14,461 nucleotides of DNA. Source: Pseudomonadales bacterium. GTDB taxonomy: Bacteria; Pseudomonadota; Gammaproteobacteria; Pseudomonadales; Azotimanducaceae. The notes under the pieces are model-generated. The model worked only from the letters and a program-made list of their open reading frames with translations. It made no database searches and was not told the origin of the DNA. Within the stretch, counting starts at the first letter, position 1, and every line of letters starts with the position of its first letter. Shown here in pieces: positions 6,543 to 14,139 of this stretch. The stretch covers positions 1 to 14,461 of the forward strand of contig JAQWQN010000080.1 in NCBI GenBank assembly GCA_029244465.1. The letters are read 5' to 3'. The translations under genes and the position numbers were made by a program.

Positions 6543-8093
6543 TCAACAGGTAGGCCAGTAGGAGAGTGGCCGGTCCTCAGGTCGAGGGATTTTCCTAGTC
6601 GCAAGCCGCCCAAGGTCTTCAGCTAAGATTCTTCGCGTATCCGCAGGATCGATCACCTCATCTATTCTCATTGTACCCGCGGCCTCGTAGGGAGACGTGG
6701 CCTCGCCGACTTCTTCGATGAGGTGCTGGCGCTCACGTTCCCTGTCGTCACCATCAAGCTCTTCGAGCCGGCTAGCGTATGCCACGTTGACCCCCACATC
6801 CGGATCCATAAAACCTATCTCTGCACCGGGCCAGGCGTAAAATCCAACAGCCCCCATCCCTGATGTATTCATTGCCTGGTAGGCTAAACCAAACCCTTTG
6901 CGCAATACTACCGACAAGGACGGCGTCGACAGATTGCACAGCGCTTCCACCATCCGGATAGCTTTGAAGAGCATGCGCTCGTGCTCAACCTTGCGACCGA
7001 CCATAAAACCAGGCACATCCATCAGCCAAATCAGGGGTAGGTTGAACGCATCAGCCAGGCACATCATTCTAATCGCCTTATCGCATGCATCCGGGTTAAG
7101 CACGCCCGCCGAAAACATTGGGTTATTCGCAATCACCGCTACCGGCCAGCCGTCAAGGCGACCCAACCCCGTCGTTAGATTACGTGCGAATTTAGGTTGC
7201 AGTTCAAAAAACGAATCAGGATCAAGCAATGCAGCACAAAATTTTCGCATGTCGTACCCCCTTCGTCGTGCTTCTGGCACCAATGCCGCAAGTGACTCAT
7301 CGCGATCCCAACGGCCTCTGGCCATGGCCTCGCCTCTTGGCGCGACCGACCACGCATTAGAGGGCAGATAAGACAGCCATCGCCGCACAGAATCATAAGC
7401 TTCCTCATACGTATCCACGCCTAGGTCAATCTGCCCCGTCAGCTTGGCATGGACATCTACCCCACCCAACTCCTCAAACCCAATGATCTCGCCAGTCGCG
7501 ATTTCAAAAACACGCGGCGAGGTAACTGCCAGTACGGATCCTCGTACCTGCACCGTATAGTCAGAAAATGCAGATTGAAATGAGGAACCACCAAAAGACT
7601 GCCCAACGATAATCGTTGCCATAGGAATTTTTCGCCGCCTGGCAGCGATGTCTGGGGAGGGTAACGCCTCTGAGATGCCTTCCGATCCAATCAGATCGGG
7701 AATGCGCCCGCCCCCGGTCTCTCCGAAGTAGATATACGGGATGCCCATCTCGAGCGCGCGCTGGTACAGGCGACTTGTTTTGCGCGAGCCAACGATTGAA
7801 CTCGATCCTCGCTTGACCGTGATGTCGTCACCTGCAACCGCAATTGGCCTGCCTTGCACAAGGCCTTCTCCGCCGATCTTACCGTCGCCTGGGGTAGACG
7901 TTCTGTCTTCAACCCTCAGCGAGCGACTGAAGGTGCCCAATTCTCTGAAACTTCCCTCATCCAACAGCCCGTCGATATGCTCTCGGATCGTCGGTTTGCC
8001 TTCTGCACGCAGGGTCTCGACACGGCCGGCCCCACCCATATCGCGTCGAATAAGCTCGGCACGACGTTTCAAATCATCTCTTATGTCTGACAT
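6543..8093 (-). CDS. Acyl-CoA carboxylase, carboxyltransferase (beta) subunit
   Basis: Cytoplasmic subunit of 516 residues that moves carboxyl from carboxybiotin to an acyl-CoA (propionyl-, acetyl-, methylcrotonyl- or related). Start at 8093 is firm: GGGGAGGA lies 4 bases before the ATG; the frame extends further upstream without a comparable site. The N-terminal crotonase-like domain carries YFGETGGGRIPDLIGSEG (122-139) and GQSFGGSSFQSAFSDYTVQV (164-183). The C-terminal domain carries WLMDVPGFMVG (356-366), LRKGFGLAYQAM (397-408) and GMGAVGFYAWPGAEIGFMDP (412-431), giving both oxyanion-hole glycine regions. Length is normal for PCC-beta/PccB-type subunits. It is a single-gene unit: no biotin carboxylase or biotin carrier gene lies within the window, so it must use subunits encoded elsewhere. 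TACAAT (minus strand, 8123-8118) could be its -10 box. Acyl-CoA specificity cannot be told; propionyl-CoA is the default guess. Confidence 0.9.
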   Translation of the reverse strand: MSDIRDDLKRRAELIRRDMGGAGRVETLRAEGKPTIREHIDGLLDEGSFRELGTFSRSLRVEDRTSTPGDGKIGGEGLVQGRPIAVAGDDITVKRGSSSIVGSRKTSRLYQRALEMGIPYIYFGETGGGRIPDLIGSEGISEALPSPDIAARRRKIPMATIIVGQSFGGSSFQSAFSDYTVQVRGSVLAVTSPRVFEIATGEIIGFEELGGVDVHAKLTGQIDLGVDTYEEAYDSVRRWLSYLPSNAWSVAPRGEAMARGRWDRDESLAALVPEARRRGYDMRKFCAALLDPDSFFELQPKFARNLTTGLGRLDGWPVAVIANNPMFSAGVLNPDACDKAIRMMCLADAFNLPLIWLMDVPGFMVGRKVEHERMLFKAIRMVEALCNLSTPSLSVVLRKGFGLAYQAMNTSGMGAVGFYAWPGAEIGFMDPDVGVNVAYASRLEELDGDDRERERQHLIEEVGEATSPYEAAGTMRIDEVIDPADTRRILAEDLGRLATRKIPRPEDRPLSYWPTC

Positions 8094-8638
8094 AGATTCC
8101 TCCCCGTATGAGCGCGAATTGTAATTTACTCTACCGGAGATAGCCCGCTGGCGACGGTCAAGTAACCGTGACCAGAAAAACTCGCACAAACCGCTCCGTC
8201 CAGTCTTGACCATATTCTGAGTAAATGGGGTACGCCCCATCAACCACTCCTAGCGGCACTGTTCCGAGGTCTGGATGGACTACCTCGTGATCTGACAAAG
8301 CAATTCTAGCGACGGTGGTTGCGGCCAGCCAAGAGCCGCGCAACAAACGGCTGTAAATCGATTTAAAAAACACTAAATGCATGGTTGTTAGCACAAACAG
8401 AGAATCCGCCAGCCCTGCGCCAGGGAGAGCTTCGCAGGTCGAATGCCAACCAGACCGCCGCAGCGAGCGAAGACATCCCCGCTGTTGCGCTTAAGGCTTT
8501 TTCCCCATGCGGGTTTAAGTTGCTAGAAAGCCAGCGCACGGATGTCGGCGGCAGAGACGCCGCAACCATTTCGAACGACCTGACGTGAACGCCTCAGCCC
8601 TGTAGCATCTAGTCTTTCGACAGAAAAAGGAAGCTGAG
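8094..8638. other. 545-bp divergent intergenic region, no convincing gene; hairpin at 8225-8240
   Basis: This lies between the divergent carboxyltransferase and BVMO genes. It contains a perfect inverted repeat ATGGGG-tacg-CCCCAT (8225-8240), which would sit about 130 bases upstream of the carboxyltransferase ATG. No T run follows, so operator or leader hairpin is more likely than terminator. An arm pair ACGGT/ACCGT (8154-8169) is too short to weigh. A 67-codon plus-strand frame at 8385-8588 has no recognisable features or ribosome site, and I do not call it. Confidence 0.4.
8580..8608 (+). promoter_or_regulatory. Candidate sigma-70-like promoter for the BVMO gene
   Basis: CTGACG (8580-8585) and TAGCAT (8603-8608) are 17 bases apart; each matches four of six consensus positions. 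Transcription would start near 8615, leaving a leader of about 24 bases with AGGAAG five bases before the GTG start. Weak matches like this are common by chance. Confidence 0.3.
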
Positions 8639-10552
8639 GTGGAGCAATCTCAATCGGACGACGGCTTATTCGCGCAAGCAATCGAAATTGCTAATATCCC
8701 CACGCTGCTGATGGTTCTGGTCCAGCTGACCGGTGAGGAGCGCTGGCTTGAGCCACCATATCGACCAACGCGACTGCGTGGCATGGGAGACAATGATACA
8801 GGTGGCCTGACGGACGCGGCCCAACTCGAGGTGCGTGAAGCCGCACTGACCGCGATCCTTGCCTGGCGCGCAGGCAAACCCACCGCCATACCGGATCCAT
8901 CTAATGACATGCTAGTCCGCATGCTCAGTGTCACTATGGCTGAAGACGTACCCTCCGAGTATGGCAATATGACCGCCGCACAGCTCGGCCAACTACCCTT
9001 TCTTGACCATACCCCGATCGATACCCCTGCAAATTTTAGTGTCGTGATCATCGGTGCGGGGGTGTCCGGCCTCTGCGCCGCGATCAACCTCGATGCCGCT
9101 GGAATACCGTTTACGGTCTATGAAAAGAGCGCTACCGTGGGCGGTGTTTGGTGGGACAATCGCTATCCCGGCGCGGGTGTGGACACTCCTAACCATTTGT
9201 ATTCATACTCCTTCGCCAGCTACGACTGGAAAAAGTACTTCGCTTTGCGCGACGAGTTACACACCTATTTAGAAGACGTTGCTAGCCGCTTCGATGTGAA
9301 GAAAAATGTTCATTTCAACACGGAAGTGAACACAACAACCTATCAAGCCGCGAAGCATCGGTGGGCCGTAGAAGTGACTCACGCCGATGGATCGCATGAA
9401 ACCGTGCATGCATCATTAGTCATCTCGGCGGCCGGCATTTTCAATCCACCAGTCTATCCCGAAGTAGAGGGTTTGGCTGAGTTTACCGGCAAGTCCTGGC
9501 ACTCCGCACAGTGGCCCGACAATGCAGATCTCACCGGCAAGCGCGTGGCTATCGTTGGCAACGGCGCGAGCTGTATGCAGATCGCTCCTGAGATCCAAAA
9601 CGATGTTGCATCGTTAACTATTTTTCAGCGCTCCAACCATTGGGCAGCGCCCTTCGAACAGTTTCGCCGCGAGGTTCCCGAACCACTTCGGTTTCTCATG
9701 AACGAAGTACCCCTTTACCAGGCTTGGTACCGCGTGCGTCTCGGCTGGACCTTCAATGACCGTATTCATAACGCCCTACAGAAAGATCCCAATTGGCCAC
9801 ACCCTGAGCGCGCACTGAATGCCCAAAACGATGCCCACCGTGCCTACTTTACCGAGTATGTGACGAAAGAACTCGGTGACAGAGCTGACGAGTTGCTCAA
9901 CTCGGTGCTGCCAACCTATCCGCCATTCGGCAAGCGCATGCTGATGGATAATGGCTGGTACCGCATGCTGCGGAATCCGCAGGTGAATCTCGTTACCGAC
10001 AGCGTCCAACGTATCGAGGAGAACCGATTGATCACTGGCAGCGGGACTGAGTATGAAGCGGACGTCCTGATAATCGCCACCGGTTTTGATGTGCTGCGTT
10101 TCATCACCACCTATGAGGCAGTCGGCCGATCGGGACGTTCTTTGCGTGAGGTGTGGGAGGACGACAATGCCAAGGCCTACATGGGGACGGTCATCCCGGA
10201 CTTTCCCAACTTTTTCACCTTGTACGGTCCCAACCTACAACCGGGCCACGGTGGCAGCCTGATCTTCGTCATTGAAATGCAGATGCATTACATTATGGAC
10301 GTGATCCGCAAGATGACATCTGCAGGCTTGCGCAGTGTCGAATGCCGGCAAGAGGTGCACGATGCGTACAACGAGGGAGTCGACGATGCCCATAAAAACA
10401 TGGTGTGGACACATTCGGGTGTGCAATCTTATTACCGCAACCCACGAGGACGGATTGTTGTTAACTCGCCCTATCGTAATGTCGATTTTTTTGACATGAC
10501 CCACACGGCGGACTTAGCCGATTATCTTACCGAGCAAACCGAGGTGAATTGA
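8639..10552 (+). CDS. Type I Baeyer-Villiger monooxygenase, 4-hydroxyacetophenone monooxygenase-like
   Basis: A 637-residue FAD- and NADPH-dependent monooxygenase that inserts one oxygen next to a ketone carbonyl, giving an ester or lactone. Start is GTG at 8639, with AGGAAG five bases upstream. An N-terminal extension of about 130 residues precedes the FAD Rossmann motif VVIIGAGVSGLCAA (135-148), then EKSATVGGVWWDNRYPGAGV (162-181). The type I BVMO fingerprint FxGxxxHxxxWP is exact: FTGKSWHSAQWP (282-293). The NADPH Rossmann motif is VAIVGNGASCMQIAP (303-317), and IIATGFDV (478-485) closes the FAD site. Extension and length match the HAPMO group (about 640 residues) rather than cyclohexanone monooxygenase (about 540). 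It leads a plus-strand pair with the nitroreductase 98 bp downstream. A ketone substrate, aromatic or aliphatic, is expected, but the sequence does not say which. Nearby hydrolase genes could cleave the product. Confidence 0.93.
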   Translation: MEQSQSDDGLFAQAIEIANIPTLLMVLVQLTGEERWLEPPYRPTRLRGMGDNDTGGLTDAAQLEVREAALTAILAWRAGKPTAIPDPSNDMLVRMLSVTMAEDVPSEYGNMTAAQLGQLPFLDHTPIDTPANFSVVIIGAGVSGLCAAINLDAAGIPFTVYEKSATVGGVWWDNRYPGAGVDTPNHLYSYSFASYDWKKYFALRDELHTYLEDVASRFDVKKNVHFNTEVNTTTYQAAKHRWAVEVTHADGSHETVHASLVISAAGIFNPPVYPEVEGLAEFTGKSWHSAQWPDNADLTGKRVAIVGNGASCMQIAPEIQNDVASLTIFQRSNHWAAPFEQFRREVPEPLRFLMNEVPLYQAWYRVRLGWTFNDRIHNALQKDPNWPHPERALNAQNDAHRAYFTEYVTKELGDRADELLNSVLPTYPPFGKRMLMDNGWYRMLRNPQVNLVTDSVQRIEENRLITGSGTEYEADVLIIATGFDVLRFITTYEAVGRSGRSLREVWEDDNAKAYMGTVIPDFPNFFTLYGPNLQPGHGGSLIFVIEMQMHYIMDVIRKMTSAGLRSVECRQEVHDAYNEGVDDAHKNMVWTHSGVQSYYRNPRGRIVVNSPYRNVDFFDMTHTADLADYLTEQTEVN

Positions 10553-10650
10553 CCCGGCTATATCGCCCCTTGGCCGCTGCGTCTAACCAGCATGATGCTT
10601 CTGTTAGGTCATGACAAACACTATTCCCTTTGCAATTTCGCGAGCCAAAC

Positions 10651-11487
10651 ATGACCAAAACAATTCCCACACTGATCGAAAATCGCTTTGGCGTGCAACC
10701 CGAAGCCGGTGCTGAGCAGGCGTCTGTGGGACAGTTGACGACGCTGCTCGAACGCCGTACACACCGACAATATACCGAGCAACCAATCGAAGACGACTTG
10801 CTAGATGTGTTACTTGCATGCGGCTTATCTGCCAGTTCGAAATCCGACTTGCAGCAGGCATCGGTCGTGATCATCGATGATGTCGTGACTCGTGCAGAAA
10901 TCGGTTCGTGGATACCGACCATGCCGTGGATTGTCCAGGCGCCGAGGTTCCTGGTTTTTTGTGCAGATCACAGTCGCACCCGTTTGGCAGCCAAGCTGCG
11001 CAAAAAGCCGTTTCCAAACGATAACGTTGATCAGTTTATGAACGCGGCTGTCGACGCCGCTCTGGTCATGCAGACGTTTATTCTGGCTGCTGAGTCTGTC
11101 GGACTTGGCTGCTGTCCAATCAGTGAGGTTCGGTCTCACATAGAGGCCCTCTCGGAACTGCTAGCGCTGCCCGATTATGTTTTTCCCATCGCGGGTCTCT
11201 GTGTAGGTTATCCGGCTCGAGCGGGTTATGTCAGCATGCGCCTGCCGCAAGCGCTGACAGTTCATCGTGAACGCTACAGCGTGACTGATCAAGCAAACCT
11301 GATCGATGCCTATGACCGAGCGCGCGATGCCCGATTTTCGATCCCCGAGCAGAGTCAGCGTGAAATTGATCGCTTCGGTGTCGCTGAGTTCTATGGCTGG
11401 TCAGAGGACAAGGCGCGCCAATATTCAACGCCGCATCGGGCAGGATTCTTGGCCTATCTCAAAGCGCGCGGATTTGCCATGGAGTGA
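10651..11487 (+). CDS. Nitroreductase-family FMN oxidoreductase (NfsA/FRP-like)
   Basis: A 278-residue cytoplasmic flavoenzyme, likely using NAD(P)H to reduce nitro compounds, quinones or flavins. I chose ATG at 10651 over a TTG at 10630; the upstream ribosome site is weak for either. The N-terminal FMN-phosphate motif is LLERRTHRQYTEQPI (32-46). The central helix DAALVMQTFILAAESVGLGC (135-154), continuing CPISEVRSHIEAL, and PIAGLCVGYPA (179-189) match the NfsA/FRP pattern of LGLGxxxIGxIR and GLCxGxP. The C-terminal tail through 278 is longer than minimal nitroreductases, as in NfsA-type enzymes. It follows the BVMO on the same strand with a 98-bp gap, so cotranscription is possible. A flavin-reductase or enone/quinone-reducing role beside the ketone pathway is speculative. 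Some family members are dehydrogenases or cyclases instead. Confidence 0.85.
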   Translation: MTKTIPTLIENRFGVQPEAGAEQASVGQLTTLLERRTHRQYTEQPIEDDLLDVLLACGLSASSKSDLQQASVVIIDDVVTRAEIGSWIPTMPWIVQAPRFLVFCADHSRTRLAAKLRKKPFPNDNVDQFMNAAVDAALVMQTFILAAESVGLGCCPISEVRSHIEALSELLALPDYVFPIAGLCVGYPARAGYVSMRLPQALTVHRERYSVTDQANLIDAYDRARDARFSIPEQSQREIDRFGVAEFYGWSEDKARQYSTPHRAGFLAYLKARGFAME

Positions 11488-11798
11488 GGGCACGGGATCT
11501 GAATAGCCTTTACCTCCATGCTTTTCGAGCAGCCGACCGAGTATCGAAAAAAGGTCTGCATGTTCAGGTTCTCTGCAACAGATAGATCGCCCTTTTAGAC
11601 GCCCATTACTCAGCACCGACTCGCACATGCCATGCTGCAACCGGTGTCGCAAGCCTCGCTTGCGCGCCTAACCCCCTTATTCGACGACAACAGATCAATT
11701 TTGATCTTGTACGGCACGAGCGACACCCGCGCGTATCCGCGAAGTTCCTAGCCCGCTGCCTCTTCGCATCGACACCCCGCTAGCTGATCTCGACGTGA
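11488..11798. other. Convergent intergenic region with two inverted repeats
   Basis: 311 bp between the convergent nitroreductase and SDR genes, no gene seen. It carries a perfect GC-rich hairpin CGCAAGC-ctc-GCTTGCG (11648-11664) and a perfect palindrome AGATCAA-TT-TTGATCT (11692-11707). Neither is followed by a strong T run, but a location between convergent stops suits bidirectional termination. The second repeat lies 92 bases beyond the SDR stop. Confidence 0.4.
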
Positions 11799-12650
11799 CT
11801 AGTCCTTGGCCATTCCGCCGTCGACATTCAGAGTCTGCCCTGTGATATTGGCCGCTGCTTCAGATGCTAAAAACAGCACAGCTTCCGCTATATCGCCTGT
11901 CGTTTGCTCACGCCGCATAGCTGTCTGGGGTAGGCCTTCCCCGACATATTTACCTTCGCCAATACCGACAAACCACTCGCGCGGGTCCTCTCCCTTGAAG
12001 CGTGGATGATTCTTGACCATCTCTTCCGAAATCTCACGCCAGCCATCGGTGTAGATGATGCCCGGACAGATCGCATTGACATTAATGTTATGGCGCCCCA
12101 CTTGATCCGCAAGCACCTGGCTATAGCGAATCAGTCCAGCTTTCGCACTATGATAACTGGCTGATAGAGGCACCAAATCCACATGCGGCATGCCCGACCG
12201 ACCGGCAAGGGACGAAATATTAATAATCTTGCCGGAGTTTTGCTCAATGAGATGAGGCATCACAGCCTCACACATCAGTACCGGCGCCTTCAAGCTCATC
12301 GCGTACGTTCCATCCCAGATCGCCTCGACCTCCGCTAGCGGATTATCCTTGTCATCAATGTCGCTGGCTGAGCCACCGCCTACATTGTTGACCACGATAT
12401 CGATCTTACCGAACGCCTCGATGGCAGCAGCAACCATCTCTAAGATCACCACAGAAGTGGTTACGTCACCGGCAACCGCCACCACCTTTACGCCAAGCGC
12501 TTCTATCTCGTTCGCGAGCGCCTGCGTGTTCTCTTCGCTGAACGAATTGATGACCACATCTGACCCTGCTCTTGCCAGCGTTAACGCGATCTCTTTACCG
12601 ATGCCCCTGCCACAGGCCGAAATGAGTGATACCTTGCCCGTTAACTTCAT
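11799..12650 (-). CDS. Classical short-chain dehydrogenase/reductase (SDR)
   Basis: A 283-residue cytoplasmic NAD(P)-dependent alcohol/ketone oxidoreductase. The cofactor glycine motif reads SACGRGIGKEIA (11-22), a variant with Cys-Gly where TGxxxGIG is usual. GDV (61-63), NNVGGG (88-93), the catalytic Ser in IISS-type strand NISSLAG (144-150), YHSAK (Y166, K170) and NAICPG (192-197) follow in order. The C-terminal LNVDGG (274-279) is typical. A long insert at 201-248 between PG and the last helices forms the substrate loop and is longer than in FabG. ATG at 12650 has AGGAAG 6 bases upstream. It stands alone on the minus strand. Its probable role is alcohol-ketone interconversion, possibly supplying or using the BVMO's ketone; FabG- or cyclohexanol-dehydrogenase-like activity cannot be separated by sequence alone. 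Confidence 0.9.
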   Translation of the reverse strand: MKLTGKVSLISACGRGIGKEIALTLARAGSDVVINSFSEENTQALANEIEALGVKVVAVAGDVTTSVVILEMVAAAIEAFGKIDIVVNNVGGGSASDIDDKDNPLAEVEAIWDGTYAMSLKAPVLMCEAVMPHLIEQNSGKIINISSLAGRSGMPHVDLVPLSASYHSAKAGLIRYSQVLADQVGRHNINVNAICPGIIYTDGWREISEEMVKNHPRFKGEDPREWFVGIGEGKYVGEGLPQTAMRREQTTGDIAEAVLFLASEAAANITGQTLNVDGGMAKD

Positions 12651-12760
12651 GAGTTCTTCCTTTTTATTTTAGTTCGCTTTAGCACGTTGTAATCCATTGA
12701 GATGCCTTTGCACAAGAAAGATACACAATCCACGATTGGCACTCGTCTCTCACAACGCTA

Positions 12761-12817
12761 TCAGGCCAAGCGATCAGGCCAAGCGTTCAGGCCAAGCATT
12801 CAGGCCAAGCGTTCAGG
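12761..12817 (+). repeat. 13-bp tandem repeat, four copies plus a partial (TCAGGCCAAGCGT)
   Basis: Units start at 12761, 12774, 12787 and 12800 with consensus TCAGGCCAAGCGT; only the last two positions vary (GA, GT, AT, GT). A fifth partial copy, TCAGG, starts at 12813. The array lies in the 268-bp gap between the PhyH gene (stop 12919) and the SDR start (12650), so it would be in the SDR leader or PhyH 3' end. It could be iteron-like protein sites or simple slippage DNA. Too short and without spacers for CRISPR. Confidence 0.85.
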
Positions 12818-12918
12818 AAAGAGCCAGCAATCCGCGCCGTAGTCAGCGCGCCTGTAAGATCGTTCGGCTGACCCTGGCGCTGCAATAGCTATAGATGGTC
12901 CGTTGCCAAGCACGCCTC

Positions 12919-13845
12919 TCACTCAACAAACTCAAGTCGACCGTTGGCATCGAGACGAACCGGTTTCGATGGCAGTTGGAGAGCCCGTTGCGGCGAGCTC
13001 AGATCTTCTCCGGCTGGCAGCGGTGGTGTGAAATACCCCATGGAGGGACCACCTGTCACGTAGCCAAGCAAGGCCTGAAGCTTTTCGTCCATGTCCTTGG
13101 CGATTTCCGGCGGGCAGGAAAGGTACTGGTTGTCCTCCTGACGAAGCCAACCAAGCGTATAGTCAATATTGAGCCCGATGCGATCATGCTCACTCTCGTT
13201 GGCACCGGCGCCGTGCAAGACCGAGCCGGAGAACACAAGCAGTGAACCGGAAGTCATTTCCGCGGAGACGAACGCCTCTTCGGGAGGTTGCGCCTGATCA
13301 GGAAGCTGAGACGAACCCGGCGCGACGCGAGTGGCGCCGTTTTCTTTCGTAAAGTCGGTCAGAGCCAGCATAATGTTCAACTGCGGTTCTATCTCAGCCA
13401 TGAGCCGGGCAAGAACCGGATTCACCTGGGCTTCGACATCCGGTGGGGTGAAAATTTGGCTCCACGCCCAACGATCGCGGTGTGGCGTCTGAGCCTTCTC
13501 ACCGGGCAAAACGCGTATTACCTGGGTGACATGTAATTGAAAAGTATTTGCATACGGGCCGAGAAACGTCTCGACCAGTCCGAGAATACGAGGGTCAATC
13601 GCCAATTCCCGGCAGCGCGGCGAACGCGCCATCAGGGCCCCCGTCCGGGTCGTCTTAAGACCGCTGAAGTCACTGCGACTTTGGGCTGTGGCCTCGACGA
13701 AGGGTTGCAGGTCAGCCATGAGAGATGCCACCTGATCTTCAGAAGCGAAGTCTTTCAGCACCACACAACCATCGCGTGCAAGGATCTCAGCCAGCTCTTC
13801 ACTGGGCGTATCCGCCGCCCGGCGCTGAAGTTCGCGTTGACTCAT
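12919..13845 (-). CDS. Phytanoyl-CoA dioxygenase (PhyH)-family Fe(II)/2-oxoglutarate oxygenase
   Basis: A 308-residue non-heme iron dioxygenase expected to hydroxylate a carboxylic or acyl substrate with 2-oxoglutarate and O2. Start at 13845 is preferred because GAGGGTGA lies 7 bases upstream and the protein then opens with a soluble PhyH N-terminus (ELAEILARDGCVVLKDF, 17-33). The frame extends to 13986 but would add a poorly supported tail. Iron ligands are visible: H122 and D124 in TPHRDRWAW (120-128), and H211 in GSVLHGAGAN (207-216); R222 in DRIGLNIDY (221-229) is placed to bind 2-oxoglutarate. The LNIMLALTDFTKENGATRVAPGS stretch (156-178) is the usual PhyH core strand region. The C-terminus (about 255-308) has no motif I recognise. 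It is divergent from the esterase at 14140. PhyH members range from phytanoyl-CoA to quorum-signal and ectoine hydroxylases, so the substrate is open. Confidence 0.9.
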   Translation of the reverse strand: MSQRELQRRAADTPSEELAEILARDGCVVLKDFASEDQVASLMADLQPFVEATAQSRSDFSGLKTTRTGALMARSPRCRELAIDPRILGLVETFLGPYANTFQLHVTQVIRVLPGEKAQTPHRDRWAWSQIFTPPDVEAQVNPVLARLMAEIEPQLNIMLALTDFTKENGATRVAPGSSQLPDQAQPPEEAFVSAEMTSGSLLVFSGSVLHGAGANESEHDRIGLNIDYTLGWLRQEDNQYLSCPPEIAKDMDEKLQALLGYVTGGPSMGYFTPPLPAGEDLSSPQRALQLPSKPVRLDANGRLEFVE

Positions 13846-14139
13846 CGTGGTCACCCTCGTCACTAACCCGGATAACGAAGCCCGCAAACTAGCATAATTA
13901 ACTACGAATATGCAGCCCAGAAGCGCTGTTAATCGGTAAACCAACCGCTTCGGTCTAGAGGCAACAACCGTCCAGATACATTCCAATGTGATACCGGCAC
14001 ACCGCTCCGTTGCTTGCTCTAGCGCGGGTCCTAACTGGTCGCATTAGTAAAACCGAGACCGCTGTGTGACACTCAGACGCAAAGCTGCACCACGACATTG
14101 TACCTGGGCGAGAGAACCAATTATTAGCAAGGACAAGCA

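Noticed and set aside
6898..7371. 157-codon plus-strand open frame within the carboxyltransferase gene
   Set aside because: Antisense to a well-supported enzyme; no start site or family resemblance.
8650..9087. 145-codon minus-strand open frame within the BVMO gene
   Set aside because: Shadow of the BVMO coding frame, low-complexity composition and no domain features.
10527..10922. 131-codon minus-strand open frame across the BVMO-nitroreductase gap
   Set aside because: Mostly antisense to the nitroreductase, serine/cysteine-rich shadow composition.
12761..12817. CRISPR array
   Set aside because: Units are 13 bp and directly adjacent with no spacers, and no cas genes are near.
13846..13986. 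Longer PhyH protein starting at 13986
   Set aside because: The added 47 residues lack homology-like features and the internal ATG at 13845 has a good ribosome binding site.
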